A stretch of 35,376 nt of DNA. Origin: Nesterenkonia sp. E16_10 (GTDB lineage Bacteria; Actinomycetota; Actinomycetes; Actinomycetales; Micrococcaceae). Within the stretch, counting starts at the first letter, position 1. Every line of letters begins with the position of its first letter. The stretch is taken from assembly GCF_017347085.1 (NCBI RefSeq), contig NZ_JADPSA010000041.1, positions 1 through 35,376 of the forward strand, given 5' to 3'. The notes under the pieces are model-generated. The model saw only the letters and a program-made list of their open reading frames with translations, did no database searches and was not told the DNA's origin. The position numbers and the translations under genes are program-made. Shown piece after piece: positions 14,280-23,147 of this stretch.

Positions 14280-16682
14280 ATGTCAACCGAGCTTGCTACA
14301 GCCTGGATCAGGCTGGTCCCGTCCACAGAAGGAATCCAGGAGAGCCTCGTCGGTGAGCTGACCGGCGCAGGCCGGCAGGCCGGCGAGGCAGGAGGCACGG
14401 AAGCCGGGTCCCGGTTCGGAGGCAGCTTCGGTCGGATGATCGGCGCCGCGGCCCTGACCGCCGGCGTGGTGGGCGCCTTCAAGGGCCTCTATAACGTGGG
14501 GTCCACCTGGGAGGACGTCACCAACACGATCGAGGTCGGCACCGGCGCCCAGGGTGACGCGCTGCAGGGCCTCGTCGACGACACCAAAGATGTGGCCACC
14601 CAGATACCGGCCGATATCGGTGACGTGGGCGAGGCCATTGCAGGGCTGAACACCTACACCGGTGAGAGCGGCGAGTCGCTACAGGACCTCACCACCAGCG
14701 TGATGGAGGCCTCCCGGATGCTCGGTGAGGACGGGGTCGCCAACGCGGAGGCGTTCGGCCAATCGATGCAGCAGTGGCAGGTCCCCGCCGAGGACGGGCC
14801 CGGCCTGATGGATGCCCTTTTCAAGTCCACACAGGACTATGGGATGGGCCTCGATGAGGTGATGGGGCACCTAAACACCTACGGCTCGGTGCTGCAGAAC
14901 GCCGGCTTCTCGATGGAGGAGTCCGCGGCCCTATTCGGCCAGCTGGAATCTTCGGGTCTGTCGGTATCCCGGGTGATGCCCGGGCTGAATTCGGCCTTCC
15001 GAGAGTGGGCCGATGAGGGCAAGGATGTGCAGGAGGAGCTGCACGGCACCGTCGATGCGATCGCCGACGCGGAGACCAGCAGCGAGGCGCTCTCGCTGGC
15101 CACGGATGCGTTCGGCGCAGAGGGCGCGCAGCGGCTTACCACCGCGATCCGGTCCGGGAACTTCGAGATCGAGGACCTGACCGGGGCCCTTGCCGACGCG
15201 GACGGGCTGATCGGAGACACCGCCGAGCAGACCATGACCTTCTCCGACCATTGGGGGGTCCTCAAGAACAACGCCATGGCGGCACTGGAGCCCATGGCGA
15301 CCACCCTGGTGGAGAGCCTAGGCGGAGCGCTTGCCACGGTGACCCCGTACCTGATCGATTTCGCCGGGTTCCTCGCCGAGAACGAATGGCTGCTGGGCAC
15401 CCTAGCGGCCATTATCGGCACCACGGTGGTGGCAGCCATGATCGCGTGGACCGCGAGCATTTGGGCGGCGACCGCAGCCCTGCTGGCCAACCCGGTCACC
15501 TGGATTGTCGTGGGGATCACCGCGCTCATCGCAGCCCTGGTGGCGCTGATCATGAACTGGGACGCGGTAGTCGCGTTCATTACCGGAGTATTCGCTTCCA
15601 CGATCGACTGGGTGACGGGCCTGATTAGTGGGTTCGCCAGCTGGTGGTCCGGAGTATGGTCCGGGATCACCAGCTTCCTAGGCTCGGTCATTTCCGGCGG
15701 CATGAGCCTGCTGCAGTCGCTGATCGCCGGCGGGCTCAACTTCGTCCAAGGGCTCGTCTCCGGGTTCCAGACCTTCTGGTCCGGAGTCTGGCAGGGAATC
15801 ACCAGCCTCCTAGGATCGATCATTTCCGGCGGCATGAACCTGCTGCAGTCGCTGATCGCCGGAGGGCTCAACTTCGTCCAAGGGCTCGTCTCCGGGTTCT
15901 CCTCGGCCTGGTCCAGCATGTGGTCGGCGATCGGCAGCTTCCTAGGCTCGACGATCAGCGCAGCGATGAGCCTGCTGCAATCCGTGCTCGCCGGAGGTAT
16001 CAGCGCCGGGCAGAGCGTGATCAGCGGGTTCCTCGGATTCTGGACCAGCACCTGGGGATCGGTGCTGAGCCTCCTGACCGGCATCGGCAGCTCGATCCTC
16101 GGGTTCTTGACAGACACCTGGTCCAGCTTGGTCAGCAGCGCGCAGAGCTACATCGGCAATCTGATGGACTTCCTGCTCGGGCTGCCGGATCAGGTGATGG
16201 GGGTCTTCTCCGGAGCCGGGTCCTGGCTGCTCAGCGCAGGCGGCGACATCATCCAGGGATTCATCGACGGGATCACTGGAGCGTTCGGCCGGGTGCAGGA
16301 CACCCTCGGCGGGCTGACCGACATGCTGCCCGACTGGAAGGGCCCACCGGAGCGAGACGCGGTGCTGCTTAAGGGCGCCGGCCAGCTCGTGATGGGCGGC
16401 TTCACCGAGGGCCTGGAAGCCGAGTATTCGTCGGTCCAAGACAGCCTCGGTCGGTTCACCGCCGATATGCCAGGGGCGGTCCGCGCACCCTCGGCAGCCG
16501 ACGCGCAGCCGGCAGCCTCCCAGCAGGGCGGGCTGACGGTGCAGGGCCCGCTGGTGAAGGTCGGCGAGATGATCGTCGATTCCGAGGACCGGACAAAGAA
16601 GGTCGCCCAGGAGCTATGGGTCCGCGCATCCCGCGCTGACCGATCCAAGGGCGCCGTGAACCTGGGAGGAGTTGTCTCGTGA
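14280..16682 (+). CDS. Tape measure protein
   Basis: 800 residues, with GGACGGAGAG upstream. The N-terminal third is helical and Gly/Ala-rich (STELATAWIRLVPSTEGIQESLV, then the phage tail tape measure core with GLNTYTGESGESLQDLTTSVMEASR). About residues 350-430 hold hydrophobic membrane-like segments (LGTLAAIIGTTVVAAMIAW, VTWIVVGITALIAALVALI). About residues 455-630 hold four 44-residue Trp-containing repeats. The C-terminal part has LPDWKGPPERDAVLLKGAG, a motif typical of these proteins near the tail tip. The protein sets tail length, and the hydrophobic segments may form a membrane channel for DNA on injection. Confidence 0.95.
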   Translation: MSTELATAWIRLVPSTEGIQESLVGELTGAGRQAGEAGGTEAGSRFGGSFGRMIGAAALTAGVVGAFKGLYNVGSTWEDVTNTIEVGTGAQGDALQGLVDDTKDVATQIPADIGDVGEAIAGLNTYTGESGESLQDLTTSVMEASRMLGEDGVANAEAFGQSMQQWQVPAEDGPGLMDALFKSTQDYGMGLDEVMGHLNTYGSVLQNAGFSMEESAALFGQLESSGLSVSRVMPGLNSAFREWADEGKDVQEELHGTVDAIADAETSSEALSLATDAFGAEGAQRLTTAIRSGNFEIEDLTGALADADGLIGDTAEQTMTFSDHWGVLKNNAMAALEPMATTLVESLGGALATVTPYLIDFAGFLAENEWLLGTLAAIIGTTVVAAMIAWTASIWAATAALLANPVTWIVVGITALIAALVALIMNWDAVVAFITGVFASTIDWVTGLISGFASWWSGVWSGITSFLGSVISGGMSLLQSLIAGGLNFVQGLVSGFQTFWSGVWQGITSLLGSIISGGMNLLQSLIAGGLNFVQGLVSGFSSAWSSMWSAIGSFLGSTISAAMSLLQSVLAGGISAGQSVISGFLGFWTSTWGSVLSLLTGIGSSILGFLTDTWSSLVSSAQSYIGNLMDFLLGLPDQVMGVFSGAGSWLLSAGGDIIQGFIDGITGAFGRVQDTLGGLTDMLPDWKGPPERDAVLLKGAGQLVMGGFTEGLEAEYSSVQDSLGRFTADMPGAVRAPSAADAQPAASQQGGLTVQGPLVKVGEMIVDSEDRTKKVAQELWVRASRADRSKGAVNLGGVVS
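15645..16172 (+). repeat. Four tandem 132-bp repeats in the tape measure gene
   Basis: Units start at 15645, 15777, 15909 and 16041, each marked by TGGTCC or TGGACC. Units 1 and 2 are nearly identical at DNA level; units 3 and 4 are diverged but keep the 132-base period. Each codes for 44 residues with the pattern W-x-G-x-W...FLGS..SGGM.LLQSL.AGG. The near-identity of units 1 and 2 implies recent duplication or gene conversion, which would lengthen the tail by a fixed step. Confidence 0.9.
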
Positions 16683-17458
16683 GCTTCACACTGGGCGGAG
16701 TAGACACCGCGACCCTCGCCGGAGTGACGGCCACCCTGAATGAGTGGCCGTCGCTCGGCGGGCTGACGATCGAGAGCACAGAGATCCCGGGCCACGACGG
16801 CCGGCACTTCGGAGGCTCGACCCGCACGGTTGCGTCCTTCGAGTTCGATGTGCTGATCGAGGGCGACACCCCGACTGAGACGGGCGAGCGCAGAGACGCC
16901 TTCGTGGCGTTGCTGGACCCTTCCCGTGGGCCGCAGCCGTTGACGCTAGAGACAGATTCGGCGTGGGAGTACCGCGACGTTCTGGTGGCCGAGGAGATCA
17001 ACTGGTCGCGGCTGACCTGGGAGCCCGGCATCGGATTCACGCTTCGCGCGGACGTGACTCTAGAGACGCAGGCCGATCCTTCGGCGCGGGAGTCCGAGCC
17101 GCAGCGGGTGAGCATCGGCCGGGAGACCACGTTCACCTTGGACAAGGGCAACACCGTGGCGCGGCCGCGTTTTACCTTCGAGGTCGCCAGCGCGTCCGGA
17201 GGTAACGACGTGACGATCACCATCGGGGACTTCTCCATCACGATCGAGGGCGGAGCAGGAGCCGGCGAGGTGATCGACCTGGACTGGGATGCGATGGAGT
17301 TCTACCGGACCACCCAGGGCGGCAGCCGGCTCGGGTCGCTTGTGCAGCGCATGAGCACCTATGAGCGGCCCGCACTGCGCCGAGGTGAGCCCGTGGAGGT
17401 CACCCGCACCGCGGGAGCTTCCAGGGCCTATCTCTACCCCAATGCGAGGAGGATCTGA
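16679..17458 (+). CDS. Distal tail protein (Dit-like)
   Basis: 259 residues from a GTG that overlaps the tape measure stop, with GGGAGGAG upstream. The N-terminal half has the Dit pattern: TLNEWPSLGGLTIESTEIPGHDGRHFGG, then RTVASFEFDVLIEGDTPTE...RRDAFVALLDPSRGPQPL, followed by a beta-rich galectin-like half. The end, RRGEPVEVTRT...RAYLYPNARRI, is typical too. Dit forms the hexameric hub between the tail tube and the Tal/fibre proteins. It is followed by the Tal-like gene with a TGATG overlap. Confidence 0.9.
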   Translation: MSFTLGGVDTATLAGVTATLNEWPSLGGLTIESTEIPGHDGRHFGGSTRTVASFEFDVLIEGDTPTETGERRDAFVALLDPSRGPQPLTLETDSAWEYRDVLVAEEINWSRLTWEPGIGFTLRADVTLETQADPSARESEPQRVSIGRETTFTLDKGNTVARPRFTFEVASASGGNDVTITIGDFSITIEGGAGAGEVIDLDWDAMEFYRTTQGGSRLGSLVQRMSTYERPALRRGEPVEVTRTAGASRAYLYPNARRI

Positions 17459-20118
17459 TGTGGAACGACAAGTTCTCCTGGTCCAGTGAGACCCCGACCA
17501 GCTACCCGGACCTGAATCCGGCGGCGCTGGCGCGGATCACCGACACCGGAGGCGGCGAGTATAACGACGCCGTCGACGACACCCGGCTGTGGCGCTATGA
17601 ATCCGGGGCTGGGTTCTGGTGGGGCCGCGACCCGGGCCCCTGGGGGATTTGCTTTCGGATCAACTACCAGGACCCGGCCAGCGAGCAGGGCCGGCTGCAG
17701 CTGGACAACTTCTCCGGCATGTGGCCGACCACCGGCAAGGTCCTGGTGGGCCTGTGGGCGCAGCAGAGCTACACGATGGACTTCAACCCGCTGCTGGACA
17801 CCCGCGCCACCGACCCGTTCGTGTACCTTTCGACCGCCGGTGGTTCGGGGCAGGTCCGGCAGCAGGTCTACTCGGCCGGCGGGTCCCTGCTGCTTGACCA
17901 GTACGAATCCGGCATCCCGTGGACGGGTACCTCGGATTGGTACTACATCGGCATGCTGATGGACCTTGACAACAACACCTCACGGGTGTTCTCGGTCCAT
18001 GAGGACGGGCGCACTTGGCGGTGCCCGGAGCGCAGCTTCTCCGGCACCGCCAACGGAGGGTCCGAGGCGAACCTGGACGTGTTCTCCCTTCGGCACGCGG
18101 ACTTCTATGAGCGCGGGTTCTTCGATGAGGTGCTGATCGCGCACCCGGGCGCAGAGTTCGACCTGGCAGAGTTCGTCGGCGCCATGGGGCGCAGCCGGTG
18201 GGCCGACGGCCAAGCCGATGACCATTATGAGCAGTTCGAGGTCACCGAGACGGGCATCACCGCGCTGGAAGCGGCCACCTTCTCCACCGGCGCGGAGCTG
18301 GTCGCGTGGGAACGGCAACCGGCGGTGCCGGGCCTGCCCGCAGGAGCGGTCGCGCACCTATCGGACGACGACGGAGACACCTGGGAGTCCCAGCCGGTCG
18401 AGGAGTTCCCGGCCGAGTTCGACGGGCTCCTCCGTTGGGACATTCCCCTAGGCACCGGTGAGACTTTCACCGGGCTAGAGGTGCGGGAACCCGATGACCC
18501 GGCGCCGACGCTGCAGCCGATCGCCGATGTGGTGATCGAGCAGGGCGAGCTGCTGACCGTGGAGCTTGAGCACACGATCAGCGGACCGGCGGACTGGGAG
18601 GTCCAGGCGCCGGAGGTGGTGGCGGTCTCGCAGACCGAGGAGACCCTATCGATCGCGGCAGGTTTCGAGGTCGGGGACGGCACCATCGAGGTGACCCTGA
18701 CCGATGAGCTGGGCCGCAGCGTTTCCCGGTCCTTCGAGGTCACCGTGGAGCCCCGCGTGTGGGAGGACGGGCCACCGCCGGTCTACCCCTACACCCCGAT
18801 CATTGTGTGGGACGAGGAGGCGCCGCAGGCGGTCATCATCGACCCGGTCGAGGCAGTGGTCACGAAGGAGGTCAACGGGGCCGAGACGTTCGAACTCACG
18901 GTCCCCGCCAGCCATAAGCACACCCACCTGATCCAGAATGAGCGCATCCTAGAGGTCGCCGGGGAACGGTACTGGGTGCGGCGCACCACGAAGGAGCGGG
19001 TCGGTCGGCGAACCATGTTGGAGGTATACGCCGAGGCCCGGTTCTATGAGCTGTCCACCGCAGACGAGGTCGAGGCCCAGGAATGGGACCAGGTCACCGC
19101 CGGGCGGGTCATGGAGACCGCCGTGGAGGGCACCGGCTGGTCGGTAGGGACTGCGAATGTCACTACCCGGCGCAGCTACTCAGTCGAGGACGGCAACCCG
19201 CTAGAGCTGCTGCGCACGGTGCAGGAGAATCACGGCGGGGACCTGATCTTCAACAACCAGGACCGCACGGTTTCGCTGGTGACCCAATCGGGCCGAGACA
19301 ACGGTGTGGCGTTCTTCTACGGGCGCGGGCTCAGCGATTCCAAGCGGGTCGTTGACACCACCTCGCTGGTCACCCGGCTATATGCGCGCAATGAGGACGG
19401 GCTGAGCATCGATTCGGTCAACAACGGGCGAGCCTATGTGGAGGACTTCTCCTTTACCGAGGAGGTCCGCAGCGCGACCTATAAGTTCAAGTCCGGCACC
19501 GCGCCGCACTCGATGCTTTCCATGGCGCAGGCCACCCTGGCTAACCGGAGCCGACCCGACTTTTCCTATGAGGTCACGGTCAACGACCTGTCCGCGCGGA
19601 CCGGGGAGGAGCTAGACCGGTTCGACATTGGGGACCGGGTCACCGTTGTGGACCCGGAGATCGGGCTGGAAGAGACGCAGCGGATCATGCGGCTGGAGTA
19701 CGACATCATCCGGCCGTGGGCGTCCAATATCACCCTCTCGGCACGGCTACGCGAGACCGGAGATTCAGACACCGAGAATGCCGGCGAGCTTGAGACCGGC
19801 GCCGGGGTTGACACGTTCGACCTGGTGCCGTTCAACCTGCTGCTCAATAGCCGGTTCGACAACGGGCTGGCCCACTGGGCGAACCATGGGGTCGAAGTCG
19901 TCGACGGAGGCGGCACCGGTGACTACGCGGTGCGCTTCGAGGGGTCCGGTGAGCGGTGGATCGAGCAGACGGTGCAGCCGGATAACCGGTCGGCGTATGC
20001 GTTCAGCTTCGACCTTGAGACCAGTGGGCCGACCGGTTGGGAGCCCGACCTGATAGTCCAAGCCGTGGTGACCTATGAGGACGGAGAGACCGAAACGATC
20101 GACCTAGACCTGAGCTGA
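17458..20118 (+). CDS. Multidomain tail tip protein (Tal-like, with lectin-like and Ig-like domains)
   Basis: 886 residues, with GAGGAGG upstream and a one-base overlap with Dit. Residues 1 to about 250 look like a concanavalin/LamG-type jelly roll ending in FFDEVLIAHPGAEFD. About 345-435 is an Ig-like domain (PTLQPIADVVIEQGELLTVELEHTI...DGTIEVTLTDELGRSVSRSFEVTV). About 440-770 is the Tal/prophage endopeptidase tail core (VVTKEVNGAETFELTVP, RTTKERVGRRTMLEVYAEARFYEL, RFDIGDRVTVVDPEIGLEETQRIMRLEYDI). From about 787 a second jelly roll begins (NLLLNSRFDNGLAHW) but stops after TIDLDLS. The hub therefore carries adsorption domains inserted before the Tal core. The final domain looks cut in half by the stop at 20116. 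Confidence 0.85.
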   Translation: MWNDKFSWSSETPTSYPDLNPAALARITDTGGGEYNDAVDDTRLWRYESGAGFWWGRDPGPWGICFRINYQDPASEQGRLQLDNFSGMWPTTGKVLVGLWAQQSYTMDFNPLLDTRATDPFVYLSTAGGSGQVRQQVYSAGGSLLLDQYESGIPWTGTSDWYYIGMLMDLDNNTSRVFSVHEDGRTWRCPERSFSGTANGGSEANLDVFSLRHADFYERGFFDEVLIAHPGAEFDLAEFVGAMGRSRWADGQADDHYEQFEVTETGITALEAATFSTGAELVAWERQPAVPGLPAGAVAHLSDDDGDTWESQPVEEFPAEFDGLLRWDIPLGTGETFTGLEVREPDDPAPTLQPIADVVIEQGELLTVELEHTISGPADWEVQAPEVVAVSQTEETLSIAAGFEVGDGTIEVTLTDELGRSVSRSFEVTVEPRVWEDGPPPVYPYTPIIVWDEEAPQAVIIDPVEAVVTKEVNGAETFELTVPASHKHTHLIQNERILEVAGERYWVRRTTKERVGRRTMLEVYAEARFYELSTADEVEAQEWDQVTAGRVMETAVEGTGWSVGTANVTTRRSYSVEDGNPLELLRTVQENHGGDLIFNNQDRTVSLVTQSGRDNGVAFFYGRGLSDSKRVVDTTSLVTRLYARNEDGLSIDSVNNGRAYVEDFSFTEEVRSATYKFKSGTAPHSMLSMAQATLANRSRPDFSYEVTVNDLSARTGEELDRFDIGDRVTVVDPEIGLEETQRIMRLEYDIIRPWASNITLSARLRETGDSDTENAGELETGAGVDTFDLVPFNLLLNSRFDNGLAHWANHGVEVVDGGGTGDYAVRFEGSGERWIEQTVQPDNRSAYAFSFDLETSGPTGWEPDLIVQAVVTYEDGETETIDLDLS

Positions 20119-20127
20119 GGAGGCCGC

Positions 20128-20310
20128 ATGCAAGGCGTTATCCGACCCTCGGGCCGCATCGCGAAGATTCGTGTGCGCGTCCAGGTAGAGGACCTGCCCG
20201 ATGAGGCCACGGTCGAGGTCACCGACTTGATGTTTCAGCCCGGCGGAGGCAGCTCGGGCTGGCTACCGCATGTGACCGAGCTGCCCTGGTCGGCAGGGGT
20301 ATCGGCGTGA
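20128..20310 (+). CDS. Short jelly-roll fragment, tail-tip associated
   Basis: 60 residues, with GAGGAGG before the ATG; the ribosome binding site includes the bases just after the preceding TGA. The sequence IRPSGRIAKIRVRVQVEDLPDEATVEVTDLMFQPGG followed by SGWLPHVTELPW reads as the second half of a carbohydrate-binding jelly roll. Its first half is the end of the preceding gene, and the two genes are in the same frame with only TGA-GGA-GGC-CGC between them. It may be translated separately with the Shine-Dalgarno sequence, or joined by UGA readthrough to give a 950-residue product. A nonsense mutation is equally possible. Confidence 0.65.
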   Translation: MQGVIRPSGRIAKIRVRVQVEDLPDEATVEVTDLMFQPGGGSSGWLPHVTELPWSAGVSA

Positions 20311-20780
20311 GGCTGCAGCGGCCGATCTACGCGCAGAAGCCGGTCGAGGAAATCCGGCTGCGGATCCGCGCCCGCGACATCCCCAGCTCGGCCCACCTCG
20401 ACGTGACCGATGTACAGCTCCAACCCGGCGAGGACTCTACCGCCGTGGTCCCTAACCCGCGAGAGGCAGGGACCACGGCCGGCGGCGTCCAGTACCGGAA
20501 CGGGGTTGTCAATGGCGATATGGAGGTGGTGGCGCTGACCAACCTGGACCGGGCGACCCCGACCAGGGTGGAGCTGCACAACGTAGCCGGCGAGGCGCGG
20601 GTCGGGTCCTACCGGTTCGGCAGCTTCACCGGCGACGCCTACGTCGACGGTGAGGAGGGCGCCGCTTCGCGCGGCTGGGGCCGGGCCCCGATCATCACGC
20701 AGCGGTCAGACCTCACGCTGCGATCCAGCACCGAGAGACGGATGCACATACGCCTGAGATGGCGGGACAGAGGAGCTTAG
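20307..20780 (+). CDS. Minor tail protein with repeated jelly-roll half motif
   Basis: 157 residues from a GTG overlapping the preceding stop; a GGCAGGGG lies upstream. The first 40 residues (EEIRLRIRARDIPSSAHLDVTDVQLQPG) are clearly homologous to the preceding 60-residue gene: IRxRx...DxPxxA...VTDxxxQPG. The rest is beta-rich and Arg-rich (GVQYRNGVVNGDMEVVALTNL, VELHNVAGEARVGSYRFGSFTG) and ends in MHIRLRWRDRGA. It lies directly before the GH18-like gene, with no gap. The gene is probably part of the tip complex; an exact role is not visible. Confidence 0.65.
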   Translation: MRLQRPIYAQKPVEEIRLRIRARDIPSSAHLDVTDVQLQPGEDSTAVVPNPREAGTTAGGVQYRNGVVNGDMEVVALTNLDRATPTRVELHNVAGEARVGSYRFGSFTGDAYVDGEEGAASRGWGRAPIITQRSDLTLRSSTERRMHIRLRWRDRGA

Positions 20781-22865
20781 ATGCCGAGAGTATGGGTGTG
20801 GACCGGGCACATGTGGTCCGAGCGTATCCAGTTCGCGCTGGAGCACTACGGAGACCGGATCACCGATGTGTCGATCTTCGGATGGTCGGTGAGCGCCACC
20901 GGCGACCTCACAGAGACCTTCGACCCGAACCTGCTCGACCACTACCGGCAGCAGTGGCCACACATCCGTTTCTGGGGTTGCTTCCGCAACATGGATGACC
21001 CCGACGACGGGCCGCGGGCGATCTTCGACGCGCTGCGCGATTCCGCCGCCGCCCGCAGGAACCTGGCCGATGAGGTAGAAGCAATGTTCGACACCTACCC
21101 ATGGCTGCACGGGGTCGACATTGATCTGGAGTCCGGAGGCGACGACAGGCCGGAGGAGTCCGAGCTGATCTTCCAGCACGTCGCGGACCGGGCCCACAGC
21201 CTGGGCCGGCAGGTCGGGGCAGCCCTTCCCCCCTTGACCGCCACGGGCTCGGTCGGCGGCGAGAACTGGGTGCGCTACCGGCAGCTCGGCGAGATGCTCG
21301 ACGTCGTAGAGATCATGAGCTATGACTTCTCCTGGTCCGGTTCCGCGCCGGGCCCGATCTCCCCCGGGTTCTGGATGGAGGAGGTCTACAGCTGGGTCGC
21401 CTCCCAGGTTGACCCGGCCAAGGTCTATATGGGTGTGCCCCTATACGCCTACTTCTGGCGCATCCACGACTACCCCAGCAACCTCGGGCAGACCTGGCGG
21501 GGCCTTTCCGGCACCTACTACTCGTTCATGCAGCAGTTCAACGGGATCACCCCGTGGTATTCCGACGACCAGCACCCCGACATCGCGTGGGTCGCCTACC
21601 GGGACCCCTCCTCCCGCAGCCTATGGGGGTTCCTGCACGCCTATGACTGGATGGAGCCCAGCAGTTATGCGGAGGCGTTCGGCACGGTCACCGATACCTA
21701 CCAGGGCCGTGAGTACCTCACCCGGTACGGGCTGCCAGCTGGGTCCCCGCAGTGGAGCGTGACCGATAACTCCGCCGGCGAGGCACGGGTCGAGTACCCG
21801 ATCGTGGCGGAGCCGGCGATCGATATCCACGGCGACCAGGTCGAGCCGTATAACGGGTTCACCCTCACCGCCGAGGTGCTCAAGCGCGACCCGGTAGCGG
21901 CCACGATCATCGATGACTACGCCACCTCGGACCAGCAGCTCGATGCGATTTACACGCAGCCCGACGGCGCCTGGGAGACCTTCGAGGTCACCGACGCTTA
22001 TCGGCAGTACCGAGGGTCCGGCACGCTGGAGTTCAACAACGGCTTCGGCGATCAGGCGCTTTACGTGATGGGCCGGTTTCAGTTCGCGGCGCCGGGCACC
22101 ATGGCGGTCTACTCGCGGGGCATCACGGCCGAGTTGCGCGACGACGGCCGGCTGAGGCTCCTACGCGGGTCCACCGTCCTCGACACCACCTGGGTGCCGG
22201 CCAGGGCCACAGGGGCGGCGCCACAGTCCGCGCAGGCGGTCCTCGCCCTACGGGTTCGCGACGGGTCGGCCCGGGTGTACCTCTCCGCAGCAGAGACCAG
22301 CATCCCGCTGGTGCTCGAGGCCGAGACGACGCCACCCGGCGGGCCGACCGGCTATGACGCCGGCACCGAGGTGTGGCTCGATCACATCTACCTCGGGGAC
22401 GGCTGGTGGTATCAGCCGCGCGAGGCCTTCGAGGTGACCATCGGAGGAGAGACCGAGCTGATGGGCCGGATCGACCGGGAAGGGGTCGAGTGGGACGACA
22501 GCAACAGGTTCCGCCCGACCAGCGACGTGGATGAGCCTGACACCCGCGAGGAGGCCACCGCGCTCGATTGGGTATATGAGCACTGGCAAGGCATCCCGAT
22601 CACCGCCGGCGAGGAAACGGCGATGCGCGTGACGCCAGTCGATCACGACACCTGGCTGGGCCGGCTGATCATCTTCGACCGAGAGGTCGGGATCATCGCC
22701 TACTGCAACGACGGGCAAGCCGTGGCGCATTGGCGAGCCCGGGCCGACCACGACTGGGGCCTGCAGGGCATCGCGCTCTGGTCGCTGGGCCAGGAGGATG
22801 TGCGGCTCTGGGACACCCTAGAGGGCGGCGAGCTATCCGGTGCGACTAAGAGATTGGAGGAGTAA
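20781..22865 (+). CDS. Tail protein with GH18 (chitinase-like) glycoside hydrolase fold
   Basis: 694 residues starting directly after the preceding stop, with AGAGGAG upstream. The TIM-barrel signature HGVDIDLESGG (residues 110-120) corresponds to the GH18 DxxDxDxE motif with the first Asp replaced by His. The catalytic pair D115 and E117 is kept. IMSYDFSW (about 178-185) gives the substrate-binding Tyr-Asp, and GLQGIALWSLGQED near the C-terminus gives the strand-8 Trp. Between about residues 330 and 570 a large beta-rich domain (WETFEVTDAYRQYRGSG...) interrupts the barrel. Substrate is probably a GlcNAc-containing glycan of the cell surface or peptidoglycan. Location in the tail-tip cluster supports a role in adsorption or local wall penetration. 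Confidence 0.85.
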   Translation: MPRVWVWTGHMWSERIQFALEHYGDRITDVSIFGWSVSATGDLTETFDPNLLDHYRQQWPHIRFWGCFRNMDDPDDGPRAIFDALRDSAAARRNLADEVEAMFDTYPWLHGVDIDLESGGDDRPEESELIFQHVADRAHSLGRQVGAALPPLTATGSVGGENWVRYRQLGEMLDVVEIMSYDFSWSGSAPGPISPGFWMEEVYSWVASQVDPAKVYMGVPLYAYFWRIHDYPSNLGQTWRGLSGTYYSFMQQFNGITPWYSDDQHPDIAWVAYRDPSSRSLWGFLHAYDWMEPSSYAEAFGTVTDTYQGREYLTRYGLPAGSPQWSVTDNSAGEARVEYPIVAEPAIDIHGDQVEPYNGFTLTAEVLKRDPVAATIIDDYATSDQQLDAIYTQPDGAWETFEVTDAYRQYRGSGTLEFNNGFGDQALYVMGRFQFAAPGTMAVYSRGITAELRDDGRLRLLRGSTVLDTTWVPARATGAAPQSAQAVLALRVRDGSARVYLSAAETSIPLVLEAETTPPGGPTGYDAGTEVWLDHIYLGDGWWYQPREAFEVTIGGETELMGRIDREGVEWDDSNRFRPTSDVDEPDTREEATALDWVYEHWQGIPITAGEETAMRVTPVDHDTWLGRLIIFDREVGIIAYCNDGQAVAHWRARADHDWGLQGIALWSLGQEDVRLWDTLEGGELSGATKRLEE

Positions 22866-22868
22866 GCG

Positions 22869-23135
22869 ATGGACAACCAGACACTGACCGCCGTTCTCGG
22901 GGTCGGCGCCGCAGTCCTCGCCGGCCTAGTGGCCATGATCGGGCACCTGTACAGCCGGTTGCACAAGCTGGAGGAGCGCAACCTGCGGCTTGACCGTCGC
23001 ATGACCGAGATGTGGGAAGGGCGCCGCGCGGACGCCGTGGTGATCCGTAAGCAGGCCGGCCACATCGACCTGTTGGAATTCCACATCTGGAACAAGCTAG
23101 GACCGCCGCCGCCGGACCGACCCGACGGCGTCTAA
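22869..23135 (+). CDS. Single-span membrane/coiled-coil protein next to the lysis genes
   Basis: 88 residues, with TTGGAGGAG before the ATG. One N-terminal transmembrane segment (about 6-25, LTAVLGVGAAVLAGLVAMIG) is followed by a coiled coil (LHKLEERNLRLDRRMTEMWEGRR) and a Pro-rich end. This architecture occurs next to endolysin genes in actinophages (DUF2746-like proteins), where it may be a second holin component or a lysis regulator. It lies between the last tail gene and an intrinsic terminator. The function is inferred from position. Confidence 0.7.
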   Translation: MDNQTLTAVLGVGAAVLAGLVAMIGHLYSRLHKLEERNLRLDRRMTEMWEGRRADAVVIRKQAGHIDLLEFHIWNKLGPPPPDRPDGV

Positions 23136-23147
23136 GACCACCCCCGA

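Noticed and set aside
14879-16117. 412-residue minus-strand frame
   Set aside because: Antisense to the tape measure repeats; its apparent repeats mirror the 132-bp units.
15645-16172. CRISPR array or satellite repeat
   Set aside because: The 132-bp repeats are inside an open frame, keep the codon period and encode tape measure repeats. No CRISPR-like spacer structure was seen anywhere in the window.
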